From assembly GCF_003952165.1 (NCBI RefSeq), contig NZ_RXFT01000003.1, positions 124,001-188,000 of the forward strand: a DNA stretch of 64,000 bases, given 5' to 3'. The notes under the pieces were generated by a model. That model ran no database searches, was not told the DNA's origin, and saw nothing but the letters and a program-made list of their open reading frames with translations. This DNA comes from Variovorax guangxiensis (lineage in GTDB: Bacteria > Pseudomonadota > Gammaproteobacteria > Burkholderiales > Burkholderiaceae_C). Made by a program: the position numbers and the translations under genes. Position 1 is the first letter of the stretch, and the number at the start of each line of letters is the position of its first letter. This document shows positions 34,259 to 44,572 of this stretch, piece after piece.

Positions 34259-35730
34259 GAGGCCCTCCCTTTGCGCGAACCGCGCTCGGATGTTGAAGGG
34301 GCAGAGGCGCCGGTCGCGGCACCGGCCGCGCCGAGCTCGACCACCTTGGCCGGCACCGCGCCGATGGAGCCCGCGCCCATCGAGAGCACCACGTCGCCCG
34401 GGCGGGCGTTGTCGAGAATGGCGCGCGGCATCGCGGCGATGTCGTCGACGAAGACCGGCTCGACCTTGCCCGCCACGCGCAGCGCGCGCGCCAGCGTGCG
34501 GCCGTCGGCCGCCACGATGGGCGCCTCGCCGGCGGCATAGACCTCGCCGAGCAGCACCGCGTCGGCCGTGCCGATGACCTTCACGAAGTCTTCGAAGCAG
34601 TCGCGCGTGCGGGTGTAGCGATGTGGCTGGAAGGCCAGCACCAGCCGGCGGCCCGGGAATGCGCCGCGCGCGGCCGCGATGGTGGCGGCCATCTCCACGG
34701 GGTGATGGCCGTAGTCGTCGATCACCGTGAAGGTGCCGGCAGCATCCCCGCCCTGCACAGCCACGTCGCCGTAGCTCTGGAAGCGGCGGCCCACGCCCTT
34801 GAAGCCTGCGAGCCCGCGCTGCACGGCTTCGTCGGGAATACCGAGTTCCACCGCCACCGCGATCACCGACAGCGCATTGCGCACGTTGTGCTCGCCAGGC
34901 AGGTTCAGCACGATCGGGAGGTCGGGCAACGTCACTCCGTTGCGGCGCTGCGCGGTGAAATGCATCTGGCCGCCAACGGCGCGCACGTCGATGGCGCGCA
35001 CCTGGGCGTCCTCGCCGAAGCCGTAGCTGGTGACCGGGCAGGTCACGTCGGCCACGATCTCGCGCACCGCCGGATCGTCGGTGCACAGAATGGCCACGCC
35101 GTAGAACGGCATGCGGTGCAGGAAGTCGACGAAAGCCTTCTTGAGCTTCGCGAAGTCGTGCCCGTAGGTCTCCATGTGGTCGGCGTCGATGTTCGTGACC
35201 ACCGCCATCACCGGCAGCAGGTTCAGGAACGAGGCATCCGACTCGTCGGCCTCCACCACGATGTAGTCGCCGGAGCCCAACTGCGCGTTCGCGCCGGCGC
35301 TGTTCAGGCGCCCGCCGATCACGAAGGTCGGGTCGAGCCCTGCGGCCGCGAGCACGCTCGCCACCAGGCTGGTGGTGGTGGTCTTGCCGTGCGTGCCGGC
35401 AATGGCGATGCCCTGCTTCAGGCGCATCAGCTCGGCCAGCATCAGCGCGCGCGGCACGACCGGAATGCGCTTCTCGCGCGCAGCCAGCACCTCGGGGTTG
35501 TCCGACTGCACCGCCGTCGACGTGACGACCGCATCCGCGCCGTCGATATGCGCGGCCGCGTGGCCCACGAAGGTGCCGATGCCCAGGCCCGCGAGCCGGC
35601 GCAGCGTGGCGCTGTCGGCCAGGTCGGAGCCGGTGATTTTGTAGCCCAGGTTCAGCAGCACTTCGGCGATGCCGCTCATGCCGGAGCCGCCGATGCCCAC
35701 GAAATGGATATGACGAATAGCGTGCTTCAT
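34255..35730 (-). CDS. murC: UDP-N-acetylmuramate--L-alanine ligase
   Basis: 491 residues. Adds L-Ala to UDP-MurNAc. N-terminal [22 protein letters not shown]-loop [28 protein letters not shown], and [14 protein letters not shown] in the C-terminal domain. The C-terminal tail ([17 protein letters not shown]) is low complexity. The ATG overlaps the murG stop by 4 nt. Confidence 0.96.
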   Translation of the reverse strand: MKHAIRHIHFVGIGGSGMSGIAEVLLNLGYKITGSDLADSATLRRLAGLGIGTFVGHAAAHIDGADAVVTSTAVQSDNPEVLAAREKRIPVVPRALMLAELMRLKQGIAIAGTHGKTTTTSLVASVLAAAGLDPTFVIGGRLNSAGANAQLGSGDYIVVEADESDASFLNLLPVMAVVTNIDADHMETYGHDFAKLKKAFVDFLHRMPFYGVAILCTDDPAVREIVADVTCPVTSYGFGEDAQVRAIDVRAVGGQMHFTAQRRNGVTLPDLPIVLNLPGEHNVRNALSVIAVAVELGIPDEAVQRGLAGFKGVGRRFQSYGDVAVQGGDAAGTFTVIDDYGHHPVEMAATIAAARGAFPGRRLVLAFQPHRYTRTRDCFEDFVKVIGTADAVLLGEVYAAGEAPIVAADGRTLARALRVAGKVEPVFVDDIAAMPRAILDNARPGDVVLSMGAGSIGAVPAKVVELGAAGAATGASAPSTSERGSRKGRAS

Positions 35731-36791
35731 CTTGCAAGCTCCTCGCAGGCGCGGACGACCGCCTCGACGGCTTCGGTCTTCTGCATGGTCTTGGCCTTCT
35801 CGGCCTTCTCTATCAGCGCATCGCGCCCGGTTTTCTGTAGCAAGTCAGCCAGCAATTCAGGAGTGAGGTCGGCCTGCTGCACCAGCCAGCCGCCGCCTGC
35901 GTCCACGAGGAAGCGCGCATTGGTGGTCTGGTGGTCGTCGACCGCCGAGGGGAAAGGCACGAACAGCGCTGCTGCGCCGACGGCCGCGATTTCTGTGACG
36001 GTGCTGGCACCGGCGCGCGCGACGATCATGTCGGCGTCCGCATAGGCCTGCGCCGTGTCTTCGATGAAGGGCGTCAGCTCTCCTTCGACGCCCGCGGCCT
36101 CGTAGTTGGCGCGCAGCTCGTCGATCTGTTTGGCGCCGCTCTGGTGAAGCACCTGCGGGCGCTCGGCCGGCGCGATGCGGGCCAGCGCCTGCGGCACCAC
36201 GGTATTGAGGCCGCGCGCGCCAAGGCTTCCGCCCACCACCAGCAGCTTGAGCGGCCCGGTGCGGCCCGCGAAGCGCTCGGCCGGTTCGGGCTTGGAGGTG
36301 AAGGCCGCGCGCAGCGGGTTGCCCACCCACTGCGCCTTCTTCAGCACGTTGGGAAAGGCGGTGAACACGCGGTCTGCCACGCCCGCCAGCACCTTGTTGG
36401 CGAGGCCGGCCACCGAGTTCTGCTCGTGCAGCACCAGCGGCTTGCCGACCAGCACGCCCATCATCCCGCCCGGGAAGGTGATGTAGCCGCCCAGGCCCAC
36501 CAGCACGTCGGGCTTCACGCGGCGGACCACGCCCAGGCTCTGCCAGAAGGCGCGCAGCAGCTTCAGCGGCAGCAGGAGCAGCGTGAGCGGGCCCTTGCCG
36601 CGCACGCCGCCGAACTGCACGGGTTCGAAGGCGAAGCCGCGCGGCGGCACCAGCTTTTCTTCCATGCTGCCGGGGGCGCCCAGCCAGTGCACCTTCCAGC
36701 CGCGCTCGCGCAGGGCCTCGGCCACCGCGAGTCCGGGGAAGATGTGGCCCCCGGTGCCGCCGGCCATGACGAGCGCGGTGCGGCCGGTCAT
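35727..36791 (-). CDS. murG: UDP-N-acetylglucosamine--lipid I transferase
   Basis: 354 residues. Transfers GlcNAc to lipid I at the inner membrane to form lipid II. The N-terminal glycine-rich loop [21 protein letters not shown] and the UDP-GlcNAc site [15 protein letters not shown] ... [15 protein letters not shown] are diagnostic. The GGAGG ribosome binding site preceding ATG 36791 is itself part of a duplicated ftsW 3' end (36788-36811); the frame upstream belongs to the bridging mini-gene. Confidence 0.96.
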   Translation of the reverse strand: MTGRTALVMAGGTGGHIFPGLAVAEALRERGWKVHWLGAPGSMEEKLVPPRGFAFEPVQFGGVRGKGPLTLLLLPLKLLRAFWQSLGVVRRVKPDVLVGLGGYITFPGGMMGVLVGKPLVLHEQNSVAGLANKVLAGVADRVFTAFPNVLKKAQWVGNPLRAAFTSKPEPAERFAGRTGPLKLLVVGGSLGARGLNTVVPQALARIAPAERPQVLHQSGAKQIDELRANYEAAGVEGELTPFIEDTAQAYADADMIVARAGASTVTEIAAVGAAALFVPFPSAVDDHQTTNARFLVDAGGGWLVQQADLTPELLADLLQKTGRDALIEKAEKAKTMQKTEAVEAVVRACEELAR

Positions 36792-36871
36792 ACGCGACCT
36801 CCGCGCATCAGCGGCGCATGCGCGCCGCAGCGCTGCGCGCTGACCCGATTCTGGTGAAACCATGTCCTCAT
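36788..36871 (-). CDS. 27-codon bridging reading frame between ftsW and murG
   Basis: ATG 36871 overlaps the ftsW stop (ATGA) and TGA 36788 overlaps the murG start (ATGA). The frame begins [10 protein letters not shown] and ends LMRGGRV, identical to the last seven residues of FtsW. The 24-nt copies (36868-36891 and 36788-36811) differ at two third-codon positions. It looks as if an 80-nt unit was added at a tightly coupled junction by duplicating the ftsW tail, keeping translational coupling through the new frame. Whether a peptide accumulates is unknown. Confidence 0.5.
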   Translation of the reverse strand: MRTWFHQNRVSAQRCGAHAPLMRGGRV

Positions 36872-38166
36872 ACGCGGCCTCCGCGCATGAGGACACGGTT
36901 TTCGTAATCGATGCGCAGAACGATCGCCAGCGCCACCAGGTTCATCAGAATGGCCGAGCCGCCGAAGCTCATCAGCGGCAGCGTCAGGCCCTTGGTCGGC
37001 AGCGCGCCGAGGTTCACGCCCATGTTGATGAAGGTCTGGAAGCCCAGCCACACGCCCACGCCCTGTGCCACGAGGCCCGAGAACACGCGGTCCAGCGCGA
37101 TGGCCTGGCGGCCGATGTGCATGATGCGGCGCGTGAGCCAGAGGAACAGGCCGATGATCAGCAGCACGCCGACGAGGCCGAACTCCTCGCCGATCACGGC
37201 CAGCAGGAAGTCGGTGTGCGCCTCGGGCAGCCAGTGCAGCTTCTCGACGCTGCCGCCGAGGCCCACGCCGAAGATCTCGCCGCGCCCGATGGCGATCAGC
37301 GAGTGCGACAACTGGTAGCCCTTGCCCAGCGCATGCTCCTCGCTCCACGGATCGAGGTACGCGAAGATGCGCTCGCGGCGCCACGGGCTGCTCGCGACGA
37401 TGGTGCCGAAGGCCACCACCACCAGCGCGGCGATCAGGAAGAACATGCGCGCATTCACGCCGCCCAGGAACAGGATGCCCATGGCGATCACGGCGATCAC
37501 CATGAAAGCCCCCATGTCGGGCTCGGCCATCACCAGCATGCCGACCACCACCACCGCCACGCCCATGGGCAGCACGGCGCGGAAGAAGCGCTCCTTGATC
37601 TCCATCTTGCGCACCATGTAGCTGGCGGCGTAGAGCACCATCGCGAGCTTGGCCAGTTCCGACGGCTGGAAGCGCATGAAGCCCATCGGCAGCCAGCGGC
37701 GCGCGCCGTTCACGTTGATGCCGATGTGCGGAATGAGCACAGCCACCAGCAGCAGCAGCGAGGCCACGAAGAGCCAGGGCGCGGCGCGCTCCCAGGTCTT
37801 CATCGGGATCTGGAAGGTCAGCAGCGCGGCGATGAAGGCGAACACCACCGAGGCCGCGTGCCGCGTGAGGAAATACGAGGCGCTGTAGCCCGCGCGCGCG
37901 AAGCGCGGGTTGTCGGGCAGCGCGATGGAGGCCGAATACACCATGATCAGGCCCCAGGTCAGCAGCGCCACCGTGACCCAGACCAGCGCCTGGTCGAAGC
38001 CCAGCACGCGCATCGGCGTGGCCTTGGTCTGCGCGATGCCGGCGCCGCCGAGCCGCACGGGCAGGTGCACTGGCAGCGAGTCGATCCCGCTGCGCGCGCG
38101 CCTGAACCAGCCGCCGAAGCGGCTGGTGCGTGCGTTGGGCGTGGCGCCTGATGCGGCAGAGTTCAA
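36868..38166 (-). CDS. ftsW: Septal peptidoglycan polymerase FtsW
   Basis: 432 residues from a TTG at 38166 that overlaps the murD stop (TTGA) and has GGAGGA at 7 nt; an ATG after about 51 residues ([12 protein letters not shown]) would drop the cytoplasmic tail usual in betaproteobacterial FtsW. SEDS family with ten membrane segments: [37 protein letters not shown], and [18 protein letters not shown]. Works with FtsI at the septum. Confidence 0.94.
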   Translation of the reverse strand: MNSAASGATPNARTSRFGGWFRRARSGIDSLPVHLPVRLGGAGIAQTKATPMRVLGFDQALVWVTVALLTWGLIMVYSASIALPDNPRFARAGYSASYFLTRHAASVVFAFIAALLTFQIPMKTWERAAPWLFVASLLLLVAVLIPHIGINVNGARRWLPMGFMRFQPSELAKLAMVLYAASYMVRKMEIKERFFRAVLPMGVAVVVVGMLVMAEPDMGAFMVIAVIAMGILFLGGVNARMFFLIAALVVVAFGTIVASSPWRRERIFAYLDPWSEEHALGKGYQLSHSLIAIGRGEIFGVGLGGSVEKLHWLPEAHTDFLLAVIGEEFGLVGVLLIIGLFLWLTRRIMHIGRQAIALDRVFSGLVAQGVGVWLGFQTFINMGVNLGALPTKGLTLPLMSFGGSAILMNLVALAIVLRIDYENRVLMRGGRV

Positions 38167-40340
38167 ACCTGTTCCTCCGTCGTCGAGTCGCCCAGGCCGC
38201 GCGGGCTGTCCTCGTAGGCCTGCACGGCCTCGCGGAACACCTCGGCGCGGTGCGCATAGTCCTTGAACATGTCGAAGCTCGCACAGGCCGGTGACAGCAG
38301 CACGGCGTCGCCGGGGTTGGCGCGCGCGGACGCGAGCTTCACCGCCTCGTCCATCGAGGCGGCGTGCAGCAGCGAGACGCCCGTCGATGCCAGCGCGGCC
38401 TCGATGACCGGAGCGTCGCGGCCGATGAGCACCACGGCGCGCGCGTACTGGCGAACGGGCGCGGCCAGCGGCTCGAAGTCCTGCCCCTTGCCTTCGCCGC
38501 CGAGGATGACGACCACGCGGCGCTCCTCGCCCAGGCCGGTCAGCGCGGCGGCGGTGGCACCCACGTTGGTGCCCTTGCTGTCGTCGAAGTACTCGACCTC
38601 GTCGATGACGGCGATGGGCTCGACGCGATGCGGCTCGCCCTGGTATTCGCGCAGGCCGTAGAGCATGGCGTTCAGCGGGCAGCCGGCGGCGCTGGCCAGC
38701 GCCAGGGCCGCGAGCGCGTTCATGGCGTTGTGGCGGCCGCGGATGCGCAGCGCGTCGGCGGGCATCAGCCGCTGCAGGAAGATCTCTTCCTCGACCACGG
38801 CACCACGCTTGCGCTTCTGCGTTTCGTCGGCTTCCAGCGCGCGCACCAGCCAGGCCATGCCGTTCACGCGCTCGATGCCGTAGTCGCCCGGGCGCAGCGG
38901 CATCGCGGAACCGAAGGTGACATGCGTGCGGATCTGCGGGCGCTGCAGCTTGACCTTGACGGGCGCGGGCAGCATCGCCATCACGCCGGCGTCGTCGCGG
39001 TTGAGGATCATGAGCCCGTGCGCGCCGAAGATGCGCGCCTTGGCCGCGCCGTACGCGGCCATGTCGCCGTGCCAGTCCAGATGGTCCTGCGTGAGGTTGA
39101 GCACCGTCGCGGCGGTGGGCTCGAAGCCCTGTACGCCGTCGAGCTGGAAGCTGGACAACTCCAGCACCCACACGTCGGGCAGCGTCTCGGCGTCCATGTG
39201 CGCCGAGAGCGTGTCGAGCAGCGTCGGGCCGATGTTGCCGGCCACGGCCACGGTCTTGCCCGCGCGCTCCACCAGCTGGCCGGTGAGCGAGGTGACGGTC
39301 GTCTTGCCGTTGGTGCCGGTGATGGCGAGCACCGCGGGCGTGTAGCCCTTGGGCGCTTCAGGCTCGACGGGCGGCGCCAGTTCGAGCTGAGGCGACGGCT
39401 CTTCTTCTACCGCGGCCGACGCCGGGTTGGTCGCGGAGAGCTCGGCGATGCGCGCGACGAACTCCGCGGCTTCCTTGGCGGCGGTCGGGACGTAGGGCTT
39501 GCCGGTGGTGGGCAGGCGCGAAACGGTGGCGGGCGCGGGTGCGGGAGCAGGCTCCGCTGCCGGGGCTTCGGGCGATTCGGGGGCTGCTTCGGCAGCCGGG
39601 GTTTCCGGCGCTGCTTCAGCGCTGGTTGCTTCGGTGGATTCCAGCGCCGGTTCAGGCGCGGCTTCGGATGCTGGCTCCGCAACGGTTTCGGCCGGCACGG
39701 CCACTTCGCCTTCCTGCGGCGGCGGCACGACAACGCTGATCGACGGATCGCGCGGCATCGCTTCGGCCATCGCGGGGGCGGCCGGCTCGGGCTGGGCTTC
39801 AGCGGTTTCCGATGTTTCTACTGGCGCGGGTGCTTCTGCAGGCTCGACCGGAGCTGCGGCCTTGGCGGGCGCAGGCTCTTCCAGCGCCAGCTCGGCCTGT
39901 GCTTCAGGCTCGGCGGGAGCTTCGGCAACCGGCTCGGCTTGCGTTGCGGCGGCGACTTCCGCCTCCGGTTCGGCCTCGACCACCGGCACTTCCACCGTCC
40001 GCAGGTCCTGCAGCGCACGCGCGAACAGATCCAGCTCGCCACCGACCGGCAGGCCCACGGCGCGCGCAGCATCGGCCACCGGCGCGATGGTCGCCGGCGA
40101 AAGGCCCGGCGAACGGTACACGGCGCGGATCGGCGTGCCTTCGACCAGCGCGGCCGAAAACGGCCCGCCGACGAAGTTCACGCCTGGCAGCTCCTCGCGC
40201 AGCGTCGGAAGCAATGCCGGCGCCTCGCGCGTGTCGGCCACGGTCACGACCGCGCCGTGGCGCGCGCACCAGCGCGCCATCGCCAGCCCGGACGCGCCGA
40301 GGCCGAGGATGAGGACGGGGAGGTCTTTCAGGTGCCGCAT
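38163..40340 (-). CDS. murD: UDP-N-acetylmuramoylalanine--D-glutamate ligase with long acidic insert
   Basis: 725 residues against about 440-500 for typical MurD. Adds D-Glu to UDP-MurNAc-L-Ala. The Rossmann-like N-domain ([16 protein letters not shown], 1-112) and the ATP-binding ([13 protein letters not shown], 342-354) and C-terminal domains ([23 protein letters not shown]) are intact. Residues about 115-331 are a Pro/Ala/Glu low-complexity segment inserted at the boundary of domains 1 and 2. Reading is unbroken, so this is a real insertion rather than a frameshift. Ends overlapping the ftsW TTG. Confidence 0.94.
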   Translation of the reverse strand: MRHLKDLPVLILGLGASGLAMARWCARHGAVVTVADTREAPALLPTLREELPGVNFVGGPFSAALVEGTPIRAVYRSPGLSPATIAPVADAARAVGLPVGGELDLFARALQDLRTVEVPVVEAEPEAEVAAATQAEPVAEAPAEPEAQAELALEEPAPAKAAAPVEPAEAPAPVETSETAEAQPEPAAPAMAEAMPRDPSISVVVPPPQEGEVAVPAETVAEPASEAAPEPALESTEATSAEAAPETPAAEAAPESPEAPAAEPAPAPAPATVSRLPTTGKPYVPTAAKEAAEFVARIAELSATNPASAAVEEEPSPQLELAPPVEPEAPKGYTPAVLAITGTNGKTTVTSLTGQLVERAGKTVAVAGNIGPTLLDTLSAHMDAETLPDVWVLELSSFQLDGVQGFEPTAATVLNLTQDHLDWHGDMAAYGAAKARIFGAHGLMILNRDDAGVMAMLPAPVKVKLQRPQIRTHVTFGSAMPLRPGDYGIERVNGMAWLVRALEADETQKRKRGAVVEEEIFLQRLMPADALRIRGRHNAMNALAALALASAAGCPLNAMLYGLREYQGEPHRVEPIAVIDEVEYFDDSKGTNVGATAAALTGLGEERRVVVILGGEGKGQDFEPLAAPVRQYARAVVLIGRDAPVIEAALASTGVSLLHAASMDEAVKLASARANPGDAVLLSPACASFDMFKDYAHRAEVFREAVQAYEDSPRGLGDSTTEEQV

Positions 40341-40362
40341 GGTTGTCTTCTTCTTTTCTCTC

Positions 40363-41541
40363 TCAGCGCAGCTTCAGCGTCGAAAGGCCCACGAGGCACA
40401 GCAGCATCGTGATGATCCAGAAGCGCACCACGACCTGCGTCTCGCGCCAGCCGCTCTTCTCGAAGTGATGGTGCAGCGGCGCCATCTTGAGCACGCGCCG
40501 CCCCTCGCCGAAGCGCTTCTTCGTGTACTTGAAGTAGGTGACCTGTGCCATCACCGAGATCGCCTCGACCACGAAGATGCCGCCCATGATGAAGAACACG
40601 ATCTCCTGGCGCACGATGACCGCGATGGTGCCCAGCGCGCCGCCCAGCGCCAGCGCGCCCACGTCGCCCATGAACACCTGCGCCGGATGCGTGTTGAACC
40701 ACAGGAACGCGAGCCCCGCGCCGGCCATGGCCGAGCAGAACACCAGCAGCTCGCCCGAGCCGGGGATGTTGGGGAACAGCAGGTACTTGGAATACACCGC
40801 GCTGCCCGTGACGTAGGCGAACACGCCCAGCGCCGAGCCCACCATCACCACCGGCATGATCGCCAGGCCGTCGAGGCCGTCGGTCAGGTTCACGGCATTG
40901 CTCGCGCCCACGATCACCAGGTAGGTGAGGATCACGAAGCCGATGCCGCCCAGCGGATAGCTCACTTCCTTGAAGAAGGGCACCAGCAGGTTGATCTTGG
41001 GCGGGAAGTCGAGGTCGAAGCCCGACTGCACCCATGCGAAGAACAGCTGCACCACGCGCCAGTTGGAGCTTTCCGAGATGCTGAAGAGCAGGTAGAAGGC
41101 CGCGATCAGCCCCACCACCGACTGCCAGAAATACTTCTCGCGCGAGCGCATGCCCTCCGGGTCCTTGCGCACCACCTTGCGCCAGTCGTCCACCCAGCCG
41201 ATGGCGCCGAAGCCCATGGTGACCCACAGCACGATCCACACGAACCTGTTGGAGATGTCGAACCACAGCAGCGTGGCGAAGGCGATGGCGAACAGCACCA
41301 GCACGCCGCCCATGGTGGGCGTGCCGCTCTTGGTGAGGTGCGTTTCCATGCCGTAGCCGCGCACCGGCTGGCCGATCTTGAGCGCCGTGAGGCGGCGGAT
41401 CACGTAGGGCCCGGCCACCAGGCCGACCACGAGCGCCGTCAGCGCGGCCATCAGCGCGCGGAAGGTGAGGTACTGGAAGATGCGCAGGAACCCGAACTCG
41501 GGCGACAGCGTCTGCAGCCATTGAGCGAGGGTCAGCAGCAT
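40363..41541 (-). CDS. mraY: Phospho-N-acetylmuramoyl-pentapeptide transferase
   Basis: 392 residues, ten membrane segments. Makes lipid I from UDP-MurNAc-pentapeptide and undecaprenyl phosphate. Signature [38 protein letters not shown] with the catalytic Asp pair, [16 protein letters not shown], and the HHHFEKSGW loop near the C-terminus. Lies 15 nt after the murF stop. Confidence 0.97.
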   Translation of the reverse strand: MLLTLAQWLQTLSPEFGFLRIFQYLTFRALMAALTALVVGLVAGPYVIRRLTALKIGQPVRGYGMETHLTKSGTPTMGGVLVLFAIAFATLLWFDISNRFVWIVLWVTMGFGAIGWVDDWRKVVRKDPEGMRSREKYFWQSVVGLIAAFYLLFSISESSNWRVVQLFFAWVQSGFDLDFPPKINLLVPFFKEVSYPLGGIGFVILTYLVIVGASNAVNLTDGLDGLAIMPVVMVGSALGVFAYVTGSAVYSKYLLFPNIPGSGELLVFCSAMAGAGLAFLWFNTHPAQVFMGDVGALALGGALGTIAVIVRQEIVFFIMGGIFVVEAISVMAQVTYFKYTKKRFGEGRRVLKMAPLHHHFEKSGWRETQVVVRFWIITMLLCLVGLSTLKLR

Positions 41542-41556
41542 GTGGTTTCGCGCGGC

Positions 41557-43005
41557 TCATGCGTCATGACCGGCCTCCTTTTGTTGTTGTGGTTGTTGTA
41601 GTTGTGCCTGCGCCTCGACGACCTGCACCACGCGCTCCATCTTCATGAAGCGCGATCCTTTCACGAGCACGCTGCCGACCTGCGGCAGGCGTGCGAGCAC
41701 GGCCGCGCTCAGCGCGTCGAACTCGTTGAAATGGCGTCCGTCGGCACCGGCGAAGGCGACGACGGTATGCGACGTCGCGTCGCCCAGCGTGTAGACGGAC
41801 TCGATGCCGCGCTCGCGGGCATGCTCGCCGACCTCGGCGTGGAACTCGGGCGAGCGGTCGCCCACCTCGCCCATGTCGCCCAGCACCAGCAGGCGCGGGC
41901 CCGGCAGGGCGGCGAGCACGTCGATGGCGGCGATCACCGAATCGGGGTTGGCGTTGTAGCTGTCGTCGACCAGCGTGATCGCGTGGCCGCCGGGCAGCGC
42001 GATCTCGCTGGCGCGCGAACGGCCCTTGACCGGCTCGAAGGCCGAGAGGCCGGCGCCGATGGTTTCCAGCGACACACCCGCCGCGAGCGCGCAGGCCGTG
42101 GCGGCGAGCGCGTTGACGACGTTGTGCCGGCCCGCGATGTGCAGGCGCGCGTCGAAGTCGCCCACCGGCGTGCGGATGCTCACGGCCCAGGCGCCCTGCT
42201 TCCATTCGGCGTGCTGCAGCGAGATGTCGGCATCCTCGTGCTCGCCGAAGGTCAGGCAGCGGCGCGAGCCGCCGTCGTGCGCCATGTCGGTCCACAGCGA
42301 GGTGAACTCGTCGCCGTAGGGAAAGACGGCCGTGCCGTCTTCCGGAAGCACGGCGAACACGGCGGCGTTCTCGATGGCCACCGCCTCGACGGTGGCCATG
42401 AATTCCTGGTGCTCGCGCTGCGCGTTGTTGACCAGCGCGATGGTCGGGCGCGAGATGGCCGCCAGCCGCGCGATCTCGCCCGGGTGGTTCATGCCCAGTT
42501 CGAGCACCGCGCGCTGGTGCTGCGCGCGCAGGCGCAGCAGCGTGAGCGGCACGCCGATCTCGTTGTTGAAGTTGCCGGCCGTGGCGAGCGAGCGCTCGGC
42601 CCGGAAGGCGAAGAGCACGGCCGCGATCATCTGCGTGACTGTGGTCTTGCCGTTGCTGCCCGTCACCGCGATCAGCGGCAGGTCGAACTGCGCGCGCCAG
42701 CCCGCGCCGAGCGCGCCCAGCGCGACCAGCGAGTCGGGCACCTCGAGGCCGGCGAGGCCCGCGGCCTCCAGCCCGCGGTGCGCGATGGCGGCCACGGCGC
42801 CCTGCTTCTTCGCATCGGCCAGGAAATCGTTGGCGTCGAAGCGCTCGCCCTTGAGCGCGACGAACAGGTCGCCGGGCGCGAGCGTGCGCGTGTCGGTGTG
42901 CACGCGGGCGATGACGATGGAGCCGTCGCCCACGAGGCGAGAACCCGGAATCCATTGCTGGATCCGGGCCAGGGTGATGTCCAGGGGTGTCGTGATGCCG
43001 CTCAT
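41557..43005 (-). CDS. murF: UDP-N-acetylmuramoyl-tripeptide--D-alanyl-D-alanine ligase
   Basis: 482 residues. Completes the pentapeptide by adding D-Ala-D-Ala. P-loop TGSNGKTTVTQMIAAV, LELGMNHPGEIARLA, VDDSYNANPDS, and GDMGEVGDRSPEFHAEVG. The extreme C-terminus is a Gln-rich tail (LQQPQQQK) encoded by CAA repeats, a likely slippage-prone end. The ATG overlaps the murE stop (ATGA). Confidence 0.96.
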   Translation of the reverse strand: MSGITTPLDITLARIQQWIPGSRLVGDGSIVIARVHTDTRTLAPGDLFVALKGERFDANDFLADAKKQGAVAAIAHRGLEAAGLAGLEVPDSLVALGALGAGWRAQFDLPLIAVTGSNGKTTVTQMIAAVLFAFRAERSLATAGNFNNEIGVPLTLLRLRAQHQRAVLELGMNHPGEIARLAAISRPTIALVNNAQREHQEFMATVEAVAIENAAVFAVLPEDGTAVFPYGDEFTSLWTDMAHDGGSRRCLTFGEHEDADISLQHAEWKQGAWAVSIRTPVGDFDARLHIAGRHNVVNALAATACALAAGVSLETIGAGLSAFEPVKGRSRASEIALPGGHAITLVDDSYNANPDSVIAAIDVLAALPGPRLLVLGDMGEVGDRSPEFHAEVGEHARERGIESVYTLGDATSHTVVAFAGADGRHFNEFDALSAAVLARLPQVGSVLVKGSRFMKMERVVQVVEAQAQLQQPQQQKEAGHDA

Positions 43006-44570
43006 GCCGAGGCACCCCTCTTTGCCAGCGCCTGCAGCGCATGGGCCTTGTCCGAGAACTCGATGCGCTGGCCGGCGATTTCCTGCCAGGCCTCGTGGCC
43101 CTTGCCGGCGATCAGCACCACATCTTGCGGCGCAGCCTGCGCGATGGCGTTGGCGATGGCTGCCGCCCGGTCGGGCTGCACCTGCGCCGCGTCGGGGCGC
43201 GAGAAGCCGCGCAGCACCTGGCTGATGATCGCGTCGGGCTTTTCGCTGCGGGGGTTGTCGCTGGTGACGATCACGCGGTCGGCCTGGCGCTCGGCGACGG
43301 CGGCCATCATCGGGCGCTTGATCGGGTCGCGGTCGCCGCCGCAGCCGAACAGGCACCACAGTGCGCCGCCGCGCTGCTTTGCGAGCGGGCGCAGGCCGAT
43401 CAGCGCCTTGTCGAGCGCATCGGGCGTGTGGGCGTAGTCGACCACGGCCAGCGGGGCGCCTTCGCCGGTGCCGGCGCGGTCCATGCGTCCGGGCACGCTG
43501 GTGAGGTTGGCGCATGCGGCCACGGCCTGGGCGAGCGTGAGGCCCAGCGCGCGCAGCGTGCCGAGCACGCCCAGCAAGTTGGACACGTTGTACTGGCCGA
43601 TGAGCCCCGTCGACAGGCGCTCCACGGCAGCCGTGCCGTGCTCGGCCACCGAGAACTGCAGGCCCTGCGCGTCGTAGCCGATGTCGCGCGCCATGAGGCG
43701 GGCCGGCTTGCCGGCGGCCGAGACGGTCCAGACGTCGAGCGCACCGATGCCGGCGTCGATCAGGTTCGCGCACAGGCTGGCGCCGTGCGTGTCGTCGATG
43801 TTGATCACCGCGGCGCGCAGGCCGGGCCAGCGGAACAGCTCGGCCTTGGCCTGCCAGTAGGCGTCCATGCTGCCGTGGTAGTCGAGGTGGTCCTGCGTGA
43901 AGTTGGTGAACACGGCCACGGCGATCTGCGCGCCGTCGAGGCGGCGCTCGGCGATGCCGATGGACGAGGCCTCGATGGCGCAGGCGCCGAAGCCGTTCGT
44001 GACCAGCGCGCGCAGCTCGCGCTGCATCATCACCGGGTCGGGCGTGGTCAGGCCGGTGTAGGTCAGCTCGGGCGGCACGCCGATGCCCAGCGTGCCCATC
44101 ACGGCGCAGGGCGACGGCGCGTCGCGCTGCATGGTGCCGTCGGGCTTCATCACTCGCACGCCGCCCGCCGCGCGCAGCGTGGAGAGCGACTCGGCCAGCC
44201 ACCATGCGGTGGAGGTCTTGCCGTTGGTGCCCGTCACGGCCAGCACTTCGAGCAGGGCCGAGGGGTTGTCGTAGAAGGCCGAGGCGATCGGGCCGGTGGC
44301 GGCCTTCAGGCCGGGGTAGCTCACGATGCGCTCGCGGTATTCGTCCTGGTCGAAGCCGAAGGGCTCGACGCCCTCGTGTTCCACCAGGCAGACGGCGGCG
44401 CCCTGCGCCAGCGCGGCCGCCACGTGCTTGCGGCCGTCGGTGGCGGCGCCCGGCCAGGCGATGAAGACGTCGCCCGCACCCACGGCGCGGCTGTCGGCAT
44501 GCAGCGCGGCGTTCGGCGCGCGCTCCTTCAGCCAGGCGGCGACCAGTTGGGGGGAAGTGAAGGTCAGCAT
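43002..44570 (-). CDS. murE: UDP-MurNAc-tripeptide ligase (meso-diaminopimelate-adding)
   Basis: 522 residues. P-loop TGTNGKTSTAWWLAESL, TNFTQDHLDYHGSMDAYW, and the amino-acid selectivity motif DNPRSEKPDAI, which marks meso-diaminopimelate rather than lysine as substrate. Starts 2 nt after the ftsI stop. Consistent with dapF at 61713-62588 supplying the diaminopimelate. Confidence 0.96.
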   Translation of the reverse strand: MLTFTSPQLVAAWLKERAPNAALHADSRAVGAGDVFIAWPGAATDGRKHVAAALAQGAAVCLVEHEGVEPFGFDQDEYRERIVSYPGLKAATGPIASAFYDNPSALLEVLAVTGTNGKTSTAWWLAESLSTLRAAGGVRVMKPDGTMQRDAPSPCAVMGTLGIGVPPELTYTGLTTPDPVMMQRELRALVTNGFGACAIEASSIGIAERRLDGAQIAVAVFTNFTQDHLDYHGSMDAYWQAKAELFRWPGLRAAVINIDDTHGASLCANLIDAGIGALDVWTVSAAGKPARLMARDIGYDAQGLQFSVAEHGTAAVERLSTGLIGQYNVSNLLGVLGTLRALGLTLAQAVAACANLTSVPGRMDRAGTGEGAPLAVVDYAHTPDALDKALIGLRPLAKQRGGALWCLFGCGGDRDPIKRPMMAAVAERQADRVIVTSDNPRSEKPDAIISQVLRGFSRPDAAQVQPDRAAAIANAIAQAAPQDVVLIAGKGHEAWQEIAGQRIEFSDKAHALQALAKRGASA

Positions 44571-44572
44571 GT

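Noticed and set aside
41575..41605. GTT repeats near the murF 3' end as a microsatellite or CRISPR-like repeat
   Set aside because: Only a few CAA codons for the Gln-rich MurF tail; no spacer-repeat periodicity. No CRISPR array was seen anywhere in the window.
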